DNA from: Nakamurella sp. A5-74 | GTDB lineage: Bacteria; Actinomycetota; Actinomycetes; Mycobacteriales; Nakamurellaceae | DNA: 64,000 bases | Direction: 5' to 3' | Assembly: GCF_040438885.1 (NCBI RefSeq) | Contig: NZ_CP159218.1 | Location: 1,488,001-1,552,000 of the forward strand | Shown here: positions 21,442 to 30,163 of the stretch, one piece after another | Numbering within the stretch: position 1 is the stretch's first letter | Layout of the letters: every line of letters begins with the position of its first letter | Translations under genes and position numbers: made by a program | Notes under the pieces: model-generated | Told to the model about the DNA's origin: nothing | What the model saw: the letters and a program-made list of their open reading frames with translations, nothing else | Databases searched by the model: none

Positions 21442-21870
21442 TCAGCGGAAGTCGGACCCCAGGGTGAGGATGCAGAACACTGCTGCGCCGGCCACCACGA
21501 GCGTCAGCACCAGCGCGATGACGCTGCGAAAACGGGAGCCGCCGGTGTTCCACCGGGCGCGCACCAGCAGCCCGACGTACCCCGCACCGACCAGCACGGT
21601 GACCAGATCCCACAGCCGCCACCCGAGGTTCGCCCAGCGGGCGGCGAGCGAATTCCAGTCGCTGCCGAACAGCAGGTCACCGGCGAACAGTCCGGGTAGG
21701 ACGTGGCCGATCACCAGGACCATCAGCACCGCGGCGGTGATCGCTCGCGGGCGATCCGCCCTGGCCGGCTCGCTGCCCGGCGTCAACGGCGAGCGTGCAG
21801 AGGCCGCCCGCGCACGGGCGCCGACGTCCGTGGACCGTACCGCGGAGGGCCTGCTCCGCCGGTCGCTCAT
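21442..21870 (-). CDS. membrane protein, second of a coupled pair
   Basis: A 142-residue protein. About 45 charged, disordered residues precede three hydrophobic segments (VLMVLVIGHVLPGLFAG, LVTVLVGAGYVGLLV and the final VIALVLTLVVAGAAVFCIL). The ATG at 21870 overlaps the TGA of the upstream gene (ATGA), so translation is coupled. No family is recognised. The carboxypeptidase gene starts 76 bases downstream and could share the transcript. Confidence 0.72.
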   Translation of the reverse strand: MSDRRSRPSAVRSTDVGARARAASARSPLTPGSEPARADRPRAITAAVLMVLVIGHVLPGLFAGDLLFGSDWNSLAARWANLGWRLWDLVTVLVGAGYVGLLVRARWNTGGSRFRSVIALVLTLVVAGAAVFCILTLGSDFR

Positions 21871-22298
21871 CGGAGCGTCCCGAACGTCTCGGTGGCCGCA
21901 GGCACCAGCAACGCCACGGCGAGCGCGACGGTCAGCACCAGCCAGGCGATCACCGAGGAGTCCAGCAGCAGGCGGCGCAGCCGGTCGGGATCCGGCGCGG
22001 TCACGATGGCGCAGACGAGGCTGCGGACGGTGTCGACCGCGAACCAGGCGACCCCGGACAGCACGGCGATGACGACGACGACCACCGGCAGCGAGCGGTA
22101 GACCTCGACCAGCCGCAGGTAGCGCTCGGGGGAGAGGCGAGCCAGCAGCCACGACAGCACCGACACGACGGCGACGACGCCGAGCGCGAGGTGGCCGGCG
22201 GTCCTGGCTCTCGACGGCCACCGGACACCTGGTCCGGTGCGCGGCAGGAAGCGCCGTCGGGCCGGTCGCGCGGAGCGGGAGGCGGGTCCGGGCGGCAC
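21867..22298 (-). CDS. membrane protein, first of a coupled pair
   Basis: About 143 residues from a GTG at 22298. A basic, disordered N-terminus is followed by three or four hydrophobic segments (LGVVAVVSVLSWLLARL, VVVVVIAVLSGVAWFAV, VIAWLVLTVALAVALLVP). The frame is open further upstream to 22352, so the start is uncertain. It is coupled to the following gene by a 4-base overlap. I do not recognise a characterised family; the pairing suggests a two-subunit membrane assembly, but this is a guess. Confidence 0.65.
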   Translation of the reverse strand: MPPGPASRSARPARRRFLPRTGPGVRWPSRARTAGHLALGVVAVVSVLSWLLARLSPERYLRLVEVYRSLPVVVVVIAVLSGVAWFAVDTVRSLVCAIVTAPDPDRLRRLLLDSSVIAWLVLTVALAVALLVPAATETFGTLR

Positions 22299-22494
22299 GT
22301 CGTCAGGGTAACGGGAGCACGAACGCACTGTGTAACGGTTGCATCGCACCAAGGCCTGCAGGTGTTCCTCGCAGGCACCGGAAAGGTTACGGTGACTCGT
22401 CCCTCACCGCGCCGGGCCTGGTCCTGGCTGCTGTGGGAGAGTCGCCTGCAGCGTCGCAGCCGCTCACCGCAGCGGGTGTACAGAATCGAACAGG

Positions 22495-23871
22495 ATGGTG
22501 ATGACCGTGCGCCTTGAGCGCAATGGCTTCCGTCGGCTGCGTGTTGCAGCTCTGGCGGGTACAGCCGCGATGGCCCTGGTGCTGAGCGCGTGTGGGAGCG
22601 ACACCCCCGCAGCCTCCAGTGCCCCGTCGACAGCCGCGATGACCAGCACGAGCGACATGTCCAGCGGCATGGCTCCCTCGAGCACGGAGTCCAGCACCGG
22701 GTCGGGCACGGAGTCCAGCACCGGGTCGGGCACGGAGTCCAGCACCGGGTCGGGCACGGAGTCCAGCACCGGGTCGGGCACGGAGTCCAGCACCGGGTCG
22801 GGCACGGAGTCCAGCACCGGGTCGAGCACGGAGTCCAGCACCGGGTCGACCGATGTGTCGTCGGCACCTTCGTCCTCCGGAGCTGCCGAGCCCGCCATCA
22901 CCGGCGACCCCGCCTCGGTGAAGGTCGGTCTGGCCTACGACGTCGGTGGCCGTGGCGACCAGTCGTTCAACGACTCCGCCGCCGCCGGCCTGGACAAGGC
23001 CAAGGCCGCTGGCGTCGAGATCACCGGTGAGCTCGAGGCCAGCAACGGTGAGACGGACACCAACAAGGAAGACCGGCTGCGGCAGCTCGGCGACAAGGGT
23101 GCGACCGTCATCATCGCGGTCGGATTCGCCTACGCCACCCCGCTCAGCGCCGTCGCACCCGACTATCCGAAGGTGCACTTCGCGATCATCGACGACTCCC
23201 AGCTGTGCGACGGCACCATCAAGGGTGACTTCAGCAATGTCGCGTGCCTGACCTTCTCCGAGCAGGAGGGTTCCTACCTCGTCGGCGTCGCCGCAGCGCT
23301 GAAGTCCAAGACCGGCAAGGTCGGCTTCATCGGCGGCGTCAACACCCCGCTGCTGCAGAAGTTCCAGGCTGGGTTCGAGGCCGGCGTCAAGGCCACCAAG
23401 GCTGATGCCAAGGTCGAGTCCAAGTACATCACCGAGCCCCCGGACTTCGGTGGCTTCAACGCCCCCGACAAGGGCGAGACCATCGCCAAGGGCATGTACT
23501 CCGGCGGCGCGGACATCATCTATGCCGCCGCCGGTGGCTCGGGCGCCGGTGTCTTCAAGGCAGCCAAGGCTGCGGGCACCCTCGGGATCGGCGTCGACTC
23601 CGACCAGTACAACGTCCCGGCCCTCGCGGACGTCAAGGACGTCATCATGACCTCGATGGTCAAGAACGTCGACGTCGCGGTCTACGCAGACATCGTCGCT
23701 GCAGTCAATGGCAAGCCGCTGACGGGTCAGAAGGTCTACGACCTCAAGACCGGTGGCATCAGCTACTCGACCTCCGGTGGCTTCGTCACCGACATCGAGC
23801 CGCAGCTGAAGGAGGCGGAGGCCAAGATCGTCTCCGGCGAGATCAAGGTTCCGACCACTCCCGGAAGCTGA
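22495..23871 (+). CDS. BMP/PnrA-family nucleoside-binding lipoprotein
   Basis: The substrate-binding component of a nucleoside ABC importer. A signal peptide ends in the lipobox LSAC (MALVLSACGSD). Residues about 35-140 are a Ser/Thr/Gly linker with seven ESSTGSGT octads. The BMP domain follows: VKVGLAYDVGGRGDQSFND, GATVIIAVGFAYATPL, GKVGFIGGVNTPLLQKF, and DVIMTSMVKNVDVAVY. BMP-domain proteins such as PnrA bind purine nucleosides. The ATG at 22495 or 22501 may be used; agg lies before the second. A -10-like TACAGA lies at about 22479. The transporter genes follow after 226 bases. Confidence 0.92.
   Translation: MVMTVRLERNGFRRLRVAALAGTAAMALVLSACGSDTPAASSAPSTAAMTSTSDMSSGMAPSSTESSTGSGTESSTGSGTESSTGSGTESSTGSGTESSTGSGTESSTGSSTESSTGSTDVSSAPSSSGAAEPAITGDPASVKVGLAYDVGGRGDQSFNDSAAAGLDKAKAAGVEITGELEASNGETDTNKEDRLRQLGDKGATVIIAVGFAYATPLSAVAPDYPKVHFAIIDDSQLCDGTIKGDFSNVACLTFSEQEGSYLVGVAAALKSKTGKVGFIGGVNTPLLQKFQAGFEAGVKATKADAKVESKYITEPPDFGGFNAPDKGETIAKGMYSGGADIIYAAAGGSGAGVFKAAKAAGTLGIGVDSDQYNVPALADVKDVIMTSMVKNVDVAVYADIVAAVNGKPLTGQKVYDLKTGGISYSTSGGFVTDIEPQLKEAEAKIVSGEIKVPTTPGS
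22687..22854 (+). repeat. seven 24-base tandem repeats
   Basis: Seven consecutive 24-base units starting gagtccagcaccgggtcggg encode ESSTGSGT; five encode the same octad and the last two are variants. They form the flexible stalk between the lipid anchor and the nucleoside-binding domain. Confidence 0.93.
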
Positions 23872-24097
23872 GCTGACATCGGTCGGGAGGGCGTCCCAGG
23901 CGCCTTCCAGACCGGATCGCCTCGCATCACCCTGCAGCCCTCGCATCACACCGCAGTACGGAAGCACCCAGCTCGGCCCGGTCCCGGCGGACGTCGTCTG
24001 TCGGAACCGGGCCGATTCTGGTAGGACCGCACCTGAACGGACTGTGCACCGGGGATCTCCGGGCCCGCGACCGTCCCCGAACCGAAGGGCCGCACCG

Positions 24098-25732
24098 TTG
24101 CCTTCCCCTGAGCTTCCCGCCGACAGCAGATCGACCGTCGGCGTCAGTGGTCCCGATGCGGTCCGACTGTCCGGGATCACCAAACGGTTCCCCGGCGTGG
24201 TCGCCAACTTCGACATCTCGTTCGCGGTGAAACGTGGGACGGTGCACGCCCTGGTGGGTGAGAACGGCGCCGGCAAGTCGACGCTGATGAAGACCCTGTA
24301 CGGGATGCACCGGCCCGACGAGGGAACCATCGAGATCGACGGAACCCCGGTCACCTTCACCTCGCCTGCCGACGCGATCAAGGTCGGCATCGGGATGGTC
24401 CACCAGCACTTCATGCTGGCCGACAACCTCACCGTCTGGGAGAACATCGTCCTGGGCGCCGAGTACATCACCGGCGGGTTCCGGCCGAAGGCCGCGATCG
24501 AGCTGATCTCCGAGATCGGGGCGAAGTACGGCCTGTACGTCGATCCCACCCGGTTGGTCGAGTCGCTCGGGGTCGGCGACCGTCAGCGGGTGGAGATCCT
24601 CAAGGTGCTCTACCGCGGGGCCAAGATCCTGATCCTCGACGAGCCCACCGCTGTGCTGGTCCCGCAGGAGGTCGACGAGTTGTTCGGCAACCTGCGCGAA
24701 CTCAAGCGGGAGGGCCTGACGATCGTGTTCATCTCGCACAAGCTCGACGAGGTGCGCAGCATCGCGGACGAGATCACCGTCATCCGACGCGGGACGACCG
24801 TCGGCACCGCGGACCCCAAGAGCGTGACGAATCGGCAGTTGGCCGAGTTGATGGTCGGGTCGGCGCTGCCGATCCCCGAGCTGCGGGACTCCACCGTCAC
24901 CACGCATCCGGTGCTCGATCTGGCCTCCGTCACCGTCCAGGACGAGAACGGGCGGGCTGTGCTCAGCGACCTGACGTTGACCATCCATGCAGGCGAGGTG
25001 CGCGGCATCGCCGGCGTCGAGGGCAACGGTCAGGCAGAGCTGGTCGACGCGATCATGGGCCTGCGACCCCTGGTGCACGGCACGGTGACCCTGGAGTCGG
25101 TGGACATCACCCGCGCCCCGACCAGGACCCGCCGGGAGGCCGGCATCGGGTTCATCCCGGAGGACCGACACCGACAGGGGCTGATCCTGGAGGGAAAACT
25201 CTGGGAGAACCGGATCCTGGGTCACCAGACCCGGCGGCCGCTGGCGTCCGGGATGATGATCAACCGGGCCGCCGCTCGCAAGGACACCCAGCGGATCGTC
25301 GACGACTTCGACGTCCGCACACCGGGCATCGAGGTCACCGCTGCGTCGTTGTCCGGCGGCAACCAGCAGAAGCTGATCGTCGGCCGGGAGATGAGCGGCG
25401 AACCTGTCCTGCTGATCGCCTCGCATCCCACCCGTGGTGTCGACGTCGGCGCCCAGGCCGCCATCTGGGAACACCTGCGCCGAGCCAGGGAGGCCGGGCT
25501 CGCCGTGCTGCTGATCTCGGCGGATCTGGAGGAACTGATCGGTATGTCGGACACTCTGTCGGTGATCCTGCGTGGCCGGTTCGTGGGGGAGTTCGACCCG
25601 CGCACCGTGACCCCCGAGCAGCTGGGGATCGCGATGACCGGTGGAGAGATTGCCGGCGGTACGACGAGACAGACCGTCGCCCCCGGCACCTCGAGCGGAC
25701 CGTCCGACAGCGTCGCGGGAGGGACCCGGTGA
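24098..25732 (+). CDS. nucleoside ABC transporter ATP-binding protein
   Basis: About 544 residues with two ABC modules fused in one chain, the arrangement of sugar and nucleoside importers. Module 1 has Walker A GENGAGKST and Walker B KILILDEPTAVL. Module 2 starts near residue 270, has a degenerate Walker A (GVEGNGQAEL) but an intact LSGGNQQKL signature; this asymmetry is normal in the family. The TTG at 24098 is preceded by gaaggg at a good distance; a GTG at 24044 is the alternative. The stop overlaps the first permease gene (GTGA). Confidence 0.93.
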   Translation: MPSPELPADSRSTVGVSGPDAVRLSGITKRFPGVVANFDISFAVKRGTVHALVGENGAGKSTLMKTLYGMHRPDEGTIEIDGTPVTFTSPADAIKVGIGMVHQHFMLADNLTVWENIVLGAEYITGGFRPKAAIELISEIGAKYGLYVDPTRLVESLGVGDRQRVEILKVLYRGAKILILDEPTAVLVPQEVDELFGNLRELKREGLTIVFISHKLDEVRSIADEITVIRRGTTVGTADPKSVTNRQLAELMVGSALPIPELRDSTVTTHPVLDLASVTVQDENGRAVLSDLTLTIHAGEVRGIAGVEGNGQAELVDAIMGLRPLVHGTVTLESVDITRAPTRTRREAGIGFIPEDRHRQGLILEGKLWENRILGHQTRRPLASGMMINRAAARKDTQRIVDDFDVRTPGIEVTAASLSGGNQQKLIVGREMSGEPVLLIASHPTRGVDVGAQAAIWEHLRRAREAGLAVLLISADLEELIGMSDTLSVILRGRFVGEFDPRTVTPEQLGIAMTGGEIAGGTTRQTVAPGTSSGPSDSVAGGTR

Positions 25733-26934
25733 AGACCTCCACCAAGTTGCTGCTCGCGCTGGCCGCGCCGGTCGGGGCAGCGCTCATTGCCGTCCTCGTC
25801 ACCAGCCTGGTGCTGCTGGCGACCGGTCACAGTCCGGGAGATGCACTGGACGCGGTCGTCGGGGCGTTCGAGCAGAACCGCACCCTGATCAACACCCTCA
25901 ACGTGGCTGCCAACTACTACCTCGCGGCAGTGGCGGTGGCGATCGGGTTCAAGATGAACCTGTTCAACATCGGTGTCGACGGCCAGTACCGGTTGGCGGC
26001 GCTGCTGGCCGCCTGGGTCGCCGGGCTGTCGTTCATGAACGGCCTGCCGAGCGTGCTGCGGATCGTCGTCACCATTCTCGTCGCGATGATCGTCGGAGCT
26101 GGCTGGGCGTCCATCGCAGCGCTGCTGAAGGTCACCCGCGGAGTCAGCGAGGTGATCAGCACGATCATGCTGAACGCGATCGGGCTTGCTCTCGGGGCCT
26201 GGCTGTTGTCGAAGGACCACCTCGCTGTCGCGGTGGGCAACAACGTCTCCACCCAGCCGATCACCGACGGCGGCACGATTCCCACGATCGCGATCGGAGG
26301 CTCCTCCACGCCGCTGTACCCGATGATCGGGCTCGCTCTGCTGGTCGGTCTGATCTACGCGTTCCTGTTGTCGCGCACCGTCTTCGGGTTCTCGATCAAG
26401 GCCACCGGGATGAGCGAGTCGGCCGCGGTCGCCAGCGGGATCAACGTCAAGAAGATGATCTTCGCGGCCATGTTGCTCTCCGGAGCGGTGGCCGGGCTGG
26501 TCGGGATGCCCGAGCTGCTGAACGGTCGCGAGGGTGCGTTCTCGCTGAACTTCCCCACCGGGATCGGTTTCATCGGCATCGCAGTGGCCCTGCTCGGCCG
26601 CAACCATCCCGTCGGGATGATCCTGGCGTCACTGCTGTGGTCGGCGTTGGACGCCTCGTCCAACTCCCTGCAGGGTGCCGACATCCCCAAGGAACTCGTC
26701 ACGATCATGCAGGGCGTACTGCTGTTCGCCGTCGTCATCGCCTACGAGATCGTCCGTCGGGCCCGACGCCGGCTGGAGCAGCGCACGGTGGCCAGGACAC
26801 TGGCGGCCACCCCGCCGCCCGGCGGCGGGGGCCCCGGCGACGCGGGCCCCAGGAGTGCGGGGCGCGGCGATCCTGAGGATCCGGTTCCCTCCGGGCCAGG
26901 TACTCCCGACCTGCAGAAGGCGGTCACCTCATGA
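25729..26934 (+). CDS. nucleoside ABC transporter permease, first subunit
   Basis: A 401-residue membrane protein of the branched-chain amino acid/ribose-type permease superfamily, similar in layout to YufP. About ten hydrophobic segments, with the loop motif VTRGVSEVISTIMLNAIG that contacts the ATPase and AATSGINVKKM-like segment (AVASGINVKKMIF). A Pro/Gly-rich cytosolic tail of about 60 residues ends the chain. The GTG start overlaps the ATPase stop and the stop overlaps the next start (ATGA), so the three genes are tightly coupled. Confidence 0.92.
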   Translation: MKTSTKLLLALAAPVGAALIAVLVTSLVLLATGHSPGDALDAVVGAFEQNRTLINTLNVAANYYLAAVAVAIGFKMNLFNIGVDGQYRLAALLAAWVAGLSFMNGLPSVLRIVVTILVAMIVGAGWASIAALLKVTRGVSEVISTIMLNAIGLALGAWLLSKDHLAVAVGNNVSTQPITDGGTIPTIAIGGSSTPLYPMIGLALLVGLIYAFLLSRTVFGFSIKATGMSESAAVASGINVKKMIFAAMLLSGAVAGLVGMPELLNGREGAFSLNFPTGIGFIGIAVALLGRNHPVGMILASLLWSALDASSNSLQGADIPKELVTIMQGVLLFAVVIAYEIVRRARRRLEQRTVARTLAATPPPGGGGPGDAGPRSAGRGDPEDPVPSGPGTPDLQKAVTS

Positions 26935-28217
26935 GCACCCCCGTGAACCTCGGTACGTCAGCGGCCGGGGCCGGCGACGTCGGTACCCCGGTCGGACGAC
27001 CCACAGCGACCCGGTCCAGCAAGGTGCATCCGGTCGTCTGGTTCGTCGTCGGGTTGGCCGGCCTGCTGCTGTTCTCCGCCGTGCGGAGCTTCACCGACGC
27101 GAACAACCTGACGTCCTCCGGACTGATCGCCGCCGCGATCGGTGCCGCGATGCCGATCGCTCTCGCCGGTCTGTCGGGGTTGTGGGCCGAACGCGCAGGC
27201 GTTGTCAACATCGGGATCGAAGGAATGATGATCCTCGGCACCTTCGGTGCGGGCTGGGCCGGATACCAGTGGGGTCCGTGGGCGGGCATGTTCTTCGCTG
27301 TCGTCTGCGGTGCGCTCGGTGGTCTGCTGCACGCGCTGGCGACGGTCACCTTCGGCGTCGACCACATCATCTCCGGCGTCGCGATCAACATCATCGCCCC
27401 CGGCGTCACGCTGTTCCTCGCGCGACTGTTGTTCACCGATGCCCCCGGCGGTGGGCAGAAACAGTCGCCGCCGGTCACCGACCTGCCGCGGATCACAGTT
27501 CCCTGGTTGTCGGACGCGTTGGCGAGTGTGGAGAGGAAGCAGATCTTCGCGGTCTCCGACCTGGCCGGCGTGCTGGGCGGGTTCGTCACCGGGCTGAGCC
27601 TGTTCACGGTGATCGCCGTGGTCATCATCGTGCTCAGCGCGTACGTGTTGTGGCGCACCCGGTTCGGGCTGCGGCTGCGCTCGGTCGGCGAGGCGCCGTA
27701 CGCCGCAGAATCGTTGGGCGTCAACGTCTACAGCTACAAGTGGGCGGCGATGACGATCTCCGGCGGGATCGCCGGACTCGCCGGCGCCTTTCTGGTGATC
27801 GGGCTGAAGTACCAGGACGGCCAGACCGCCAACCGCGGTTACATCGGCCTCGCCGCGATGATCTTCGGCAACTGGCGACCCGGCGGCATGACGGCCGGTG
27901 CCGCGCTGTTCGGGTACACCGACGGCCTGCAGCTGTACGACTCCGGCGATGCCGTGCATGCTTTGCTGATCATCCTGGCGGTCGCACTGCTGGCGGTCGG
28001 CCTGTACCAGGCCTACCGACGACACTTCGTGATCGCGACCGTCGCGGTGGCGATCGCGGCGGCGTGTGCGATCTGGTTCTTCACCAACGACCAGGTGCCC
28101 GGCGCGTTGGTCAAGGCAGCTCCGTATGCGATCACGTTGCTGGTGATGGGCCTGGCCTCGCAGAACCTCCGGATGCCCAAGGCCGACGGGCTGATCTATC
28201 GCAAGGGCGAACACTAG
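26931..28217 (+). CDS. nucleoside ABC transporter permease, second subunit
   Basis: A 428-residue permease, the YufQ-like partner. Hallmarks are ALAGLSGLWAERAGVVNIGIEGMM near the N-terminus and the coupling loop FGLRLRSVGEAPYAAESLGVNV. About nine to ten hydrophobic segments are followed by a short cytosolic tail. It forms the heterodimeric channel with the preceding permease. Its TAG stop shares one base with the GTG start of cdd, linking uptake directly to deamination. Confidence 0.92.
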   Translation: MSTPVNLGTSAAGAGDVGTPVGRPTATRSSKVHPVVWFVVGLAGLLLFSAVRSFTDANNLTSSGLIAAAIGAAMPIALAGLSGLWAERAGVVNIGIEGMMILGTFGAGWAGYQWGPWAGMFFAVVCGALGGLLHALATVTFGVDHIISGVAINIIAPGVTLFLARLLFTDAPGGGQKQSPPVTDLPRITVPWLSDALASVERKQIFAVSDLAGVLGGFVTGLSLFTVIAVVIIVLSAYVLWRTRFGLRLRSVGEAPYAAESLGVNVYSYKWAAMTISGGIAGLAGAFLVIGLKYQDGQTANRGYIGLAAMIFGNWRPGGMTAGAALFGYTDGLQLYDSGDAVHALLIILAVALLAVGLYQAYRRHFVIATVAVAIAAACAIWFFTNDQVPGALVKAAPYAITLLVMGLASQNLRMPKADGLIYRKGEH

Positions 28218-28636
28218 TGCTCGCAGATCTCGATCAGCTTCTCGACTGGGAGTCGTTGCGGGCGAGCGCGATCGAGGTGGCCACGCTCGCGTACTGCCCG
28301 TACTCCCGGCTGCAGGTGGGGGCCGCAGCGATCGTCGCGGCGCAGGACGGCACGCTGCGGCGGATCACCGGCTGCAACGTCGAGAACGCCTCCTACGGTC
28401 TCGGCGCGTGCGCCGAGGTGACGCTGGCGGGTCAGCTGCGGTTGACCGGTGGCGGCCGGCTGGTGGCGCTGGCGTGCCGGTCCGGTACCGGTGAGCTGCT
28501 GATGCCCTGCGGTCGCTGCCGCCAGGTGATCTACGAGTTCGGCGGTCCTGACCTGCTGGTCGACACCCCGGACGGCATCCACGACATGCGGTGGGTGCTG
28601 CCCGCGGCCTTCGGCCCCGAACACCTGCCGCCCTGA
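28217..28636 (+). CDS. cdd: cytidine deaminase
   Basis: Deaminates cytidine and deoxycytidine to uridine and deoxyuridine. It has 139 residues, the normal length of the homotetrameric form. The zinc site is complete: CAE in NASYGLGACAEVT and PCGRC in LLMPCGRCRQVIYEFGG. The start GTG at 28217 overlaps the permease stop by one base (TAGTG), which makes start choice firm. In M. tuberculosis cdd, deoA and add are also neighbours (Rv3315c-Rv3313c). Confidence 0.95.
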   Translation: MLADLDQLLDWESLRASAIEVATLAYCPYSRLQVGAAAIVAAQDGTLRRITGCNVENASYGLGACAEVTLAGQLRLTGGGRLVALACRSGTGELLMPCGRCRQVIYEFGGPDLLVDTPDGIHDMRWVLPAAFGPEHLPP

Positions 28637-28641
28637 CCCAC

Positions 28642-28677
28642 CCGAGAATTCGACCGAGAATTCGACCGAGAATTCGA
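28642..28677. repeat. three 12-base tandem repeats
   Basis: Three identical units of ccgagaattcga lie in the gap between cdd and deoA, each containing gaattc. The tract may alter spacing or message structure between the two genes. Confidence 0.9.
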
Positions 28678-28721
28678 CCGAGATCGCGTCGCTGTCCGGC
28701 GCGGTGAGGAAGTGACCGCAG

Positions 28722-30044
28722 ATGTCTGCACCGCCCGATCCACCCCAGAGCGTTGCGGCGCCCGGTTTCGCGGCCGTCGACGTGATCCGATCCAAGCGGG
28801 ACGGCGGCGAGTTGAGCGACGCCCAGATCGACTGGGTGATCGATGCCTACACCCGCGGCGACGTCGCCGAGGAACAGATGTCGGCGCTGCTGATGGCGAT
28901 CTTCCTGAACGGCATGCAGCCGCGGGAGATCGCGTCCTGGACCGCGGCGATGATCGCCTCCGGGATTCGGCTCGACCTGTCGTCGGTCGGCCGGCCCACG
29001 GTCGACAAGCACTCCACCGGCGGCGTCGGGGACAAGATCTCGTTGCCGCTGGCTCCGCTGGTCGCCGCCTGCGGGGCAGCCGTGCCGCAGCTCTCCGGCC
29101 GCGGGTTGGGCCACACCGGCGGCACCCTCGACAAGATGGAATCGATCAGCGGTTGGCGGGCGACGTTGGAACCCGACGAGATGATCGCCCAGCTCGCCTC
29201 CGTCGGCGCGGTGATCTGCGCGGCCTCCGCTGAGCTGGCCCCTGCCGACCGGAAGCTCTACGCCCTGCGCGACGTCACCTCGACCGTCGAGTCGATCCCG
29301 ATGATCTCCGCATCGATCATGAGCAAGAAGATCGCCGAGGGCACCGGCGCCCTGGTGCTCGACGTCAAGGTCGGCGCCGGGGCGTTCATGAAGAACCGCG
29401 ACCGAGCCGCCGAGCTGGCCCGCACGATGGTGGGACTCGGTGCGGCGCACGGGGTTCGGACCTCCGCGTTGATCACCGACATGTCGACTCCGCTGGGCCG
29501 GGCGGTCGGGAATGCGGTGGAGGTCGCCGAGTCGCTGGAGATCCTGGCCGGTGGGGGACCGGCCGACGTGCGGGAGCTGACGCTGGCCCTCGCGCGGGAG
29601 ATGGTGTCGCTGGCGGGCCTGGACGTCGATCCCGAGCGGGTGCTCGATTCCGGTGCTGCGATGGATGTGTGGAAGGCGATGGTCGCCGCCCAGGGCGGCG
29701 ACCCGGCCGCCCCGCTGCCGGTACCTCAGCACACCCACCAGGTGCTCGCCGAGGCGGACGGGGTGGTGTGCGACGTCGACGCGCTCGCCGTCGGCACCGC
29801 GGCCTGGCGGTTGGGTGCCGGACGGGCGCGCAAGGAGGATCCGGTGCAGTACGCGGCCGGTCTGCTGTGCCACGTCGCGCCCGGGACTGCCGTTCGCGCG
29901 GGGGAGGTGCTGTTCGAGTTGCACACCGACACCCAGGAGCGCTTTCCTGCTGCGCTGGAGACCCTTTCGTCCGCGCTGCTGTTCGCCGCGCCCGGGGAGA
30001 CTGTGGTCCCCCGGGCGTCGATCGTGCTGGACGTCATCCGGTGA
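28722..30044 (+). CDS. deoA: thymidine (pyrimidine-nucleoside) phosphorylase
   Basis: Phosphorolysis of thymidine and deoxyuridine to the free base and deoxyribose-1-phosphate. The 440 residues contain the family signature SGRGLGHTGGTLDKMES, the phosphate-binding KHSTGGVGDK and the pyrimidine-binding region. The order of helical alpha domain, alpha/beta domain and C-terminal domain is normal. The ATG at 28722 follows the 12-base repeat tract. It is the third catabolic step of the uptake, deamination and phosphorolysis pathway encoded here. Confidence 0.95.
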   Translation: MSAPPDPPQSVAAPGFAAVDVIRSKRDGGELSDAQIDWVIDAYTRGDVAEEQMSALLMAIFLNGMQPREIASWTAAMIASGIRLDLSSVGRPTVDKHSTGGVGDKISLPLAPLVAACGAAVPQLSGRGLGHTGGTLDKMESISGWRATLEPDEMIAQLASVGAVICAASAELAPADRKLYALRDVTSTVESIPMISASIMSKKIAEGTGALVLDVKVGAGAFMKNRDRAAELARTMVGLGAAHGVRTSALITDMSTPLGRAVGNAVEVAESLEILAGGGPADVRELTLALAREMVSLAGLDVDPERVLDSGAAMDVWKAMVAAQGGDPAAPLPVPQHTHQVLAEADGVVCDVDALAVGTAAWRLGAGRARKEDPVQYAAGLLCHVAPGTAVRAGEVLFELHTDTQERFPAALETLSSALLFAAPGETVVPRASIVLDVIR

Positions 30045-30087
30045 CGGAACTCGAGCGGGAGTGCGAGTCGATGAGCGGTCCGACGGC

Positions 30088-30163
30088 GATCGAGCGAAGC
30101 CGGGCCCCACGGTGATCGAGCCGGGCCCCACGGCCATCGAGCGACGCAGGAGTCGAGATCCCG
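30088..30163. repeat. dispersed repeat copy C inside a gene start region
   Basis: Two short direct copies of atcgag...ccgggccccacgg (30089-30111 and 30115-30133) are followed by atcgagcgacgcaggagtcg (30136-30155) and agatcccg, which is the reverse complement of copy B at 19827. The segment lies in the leader or extreme N-terminal coding part of the following gene. Confidence 0.8.
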
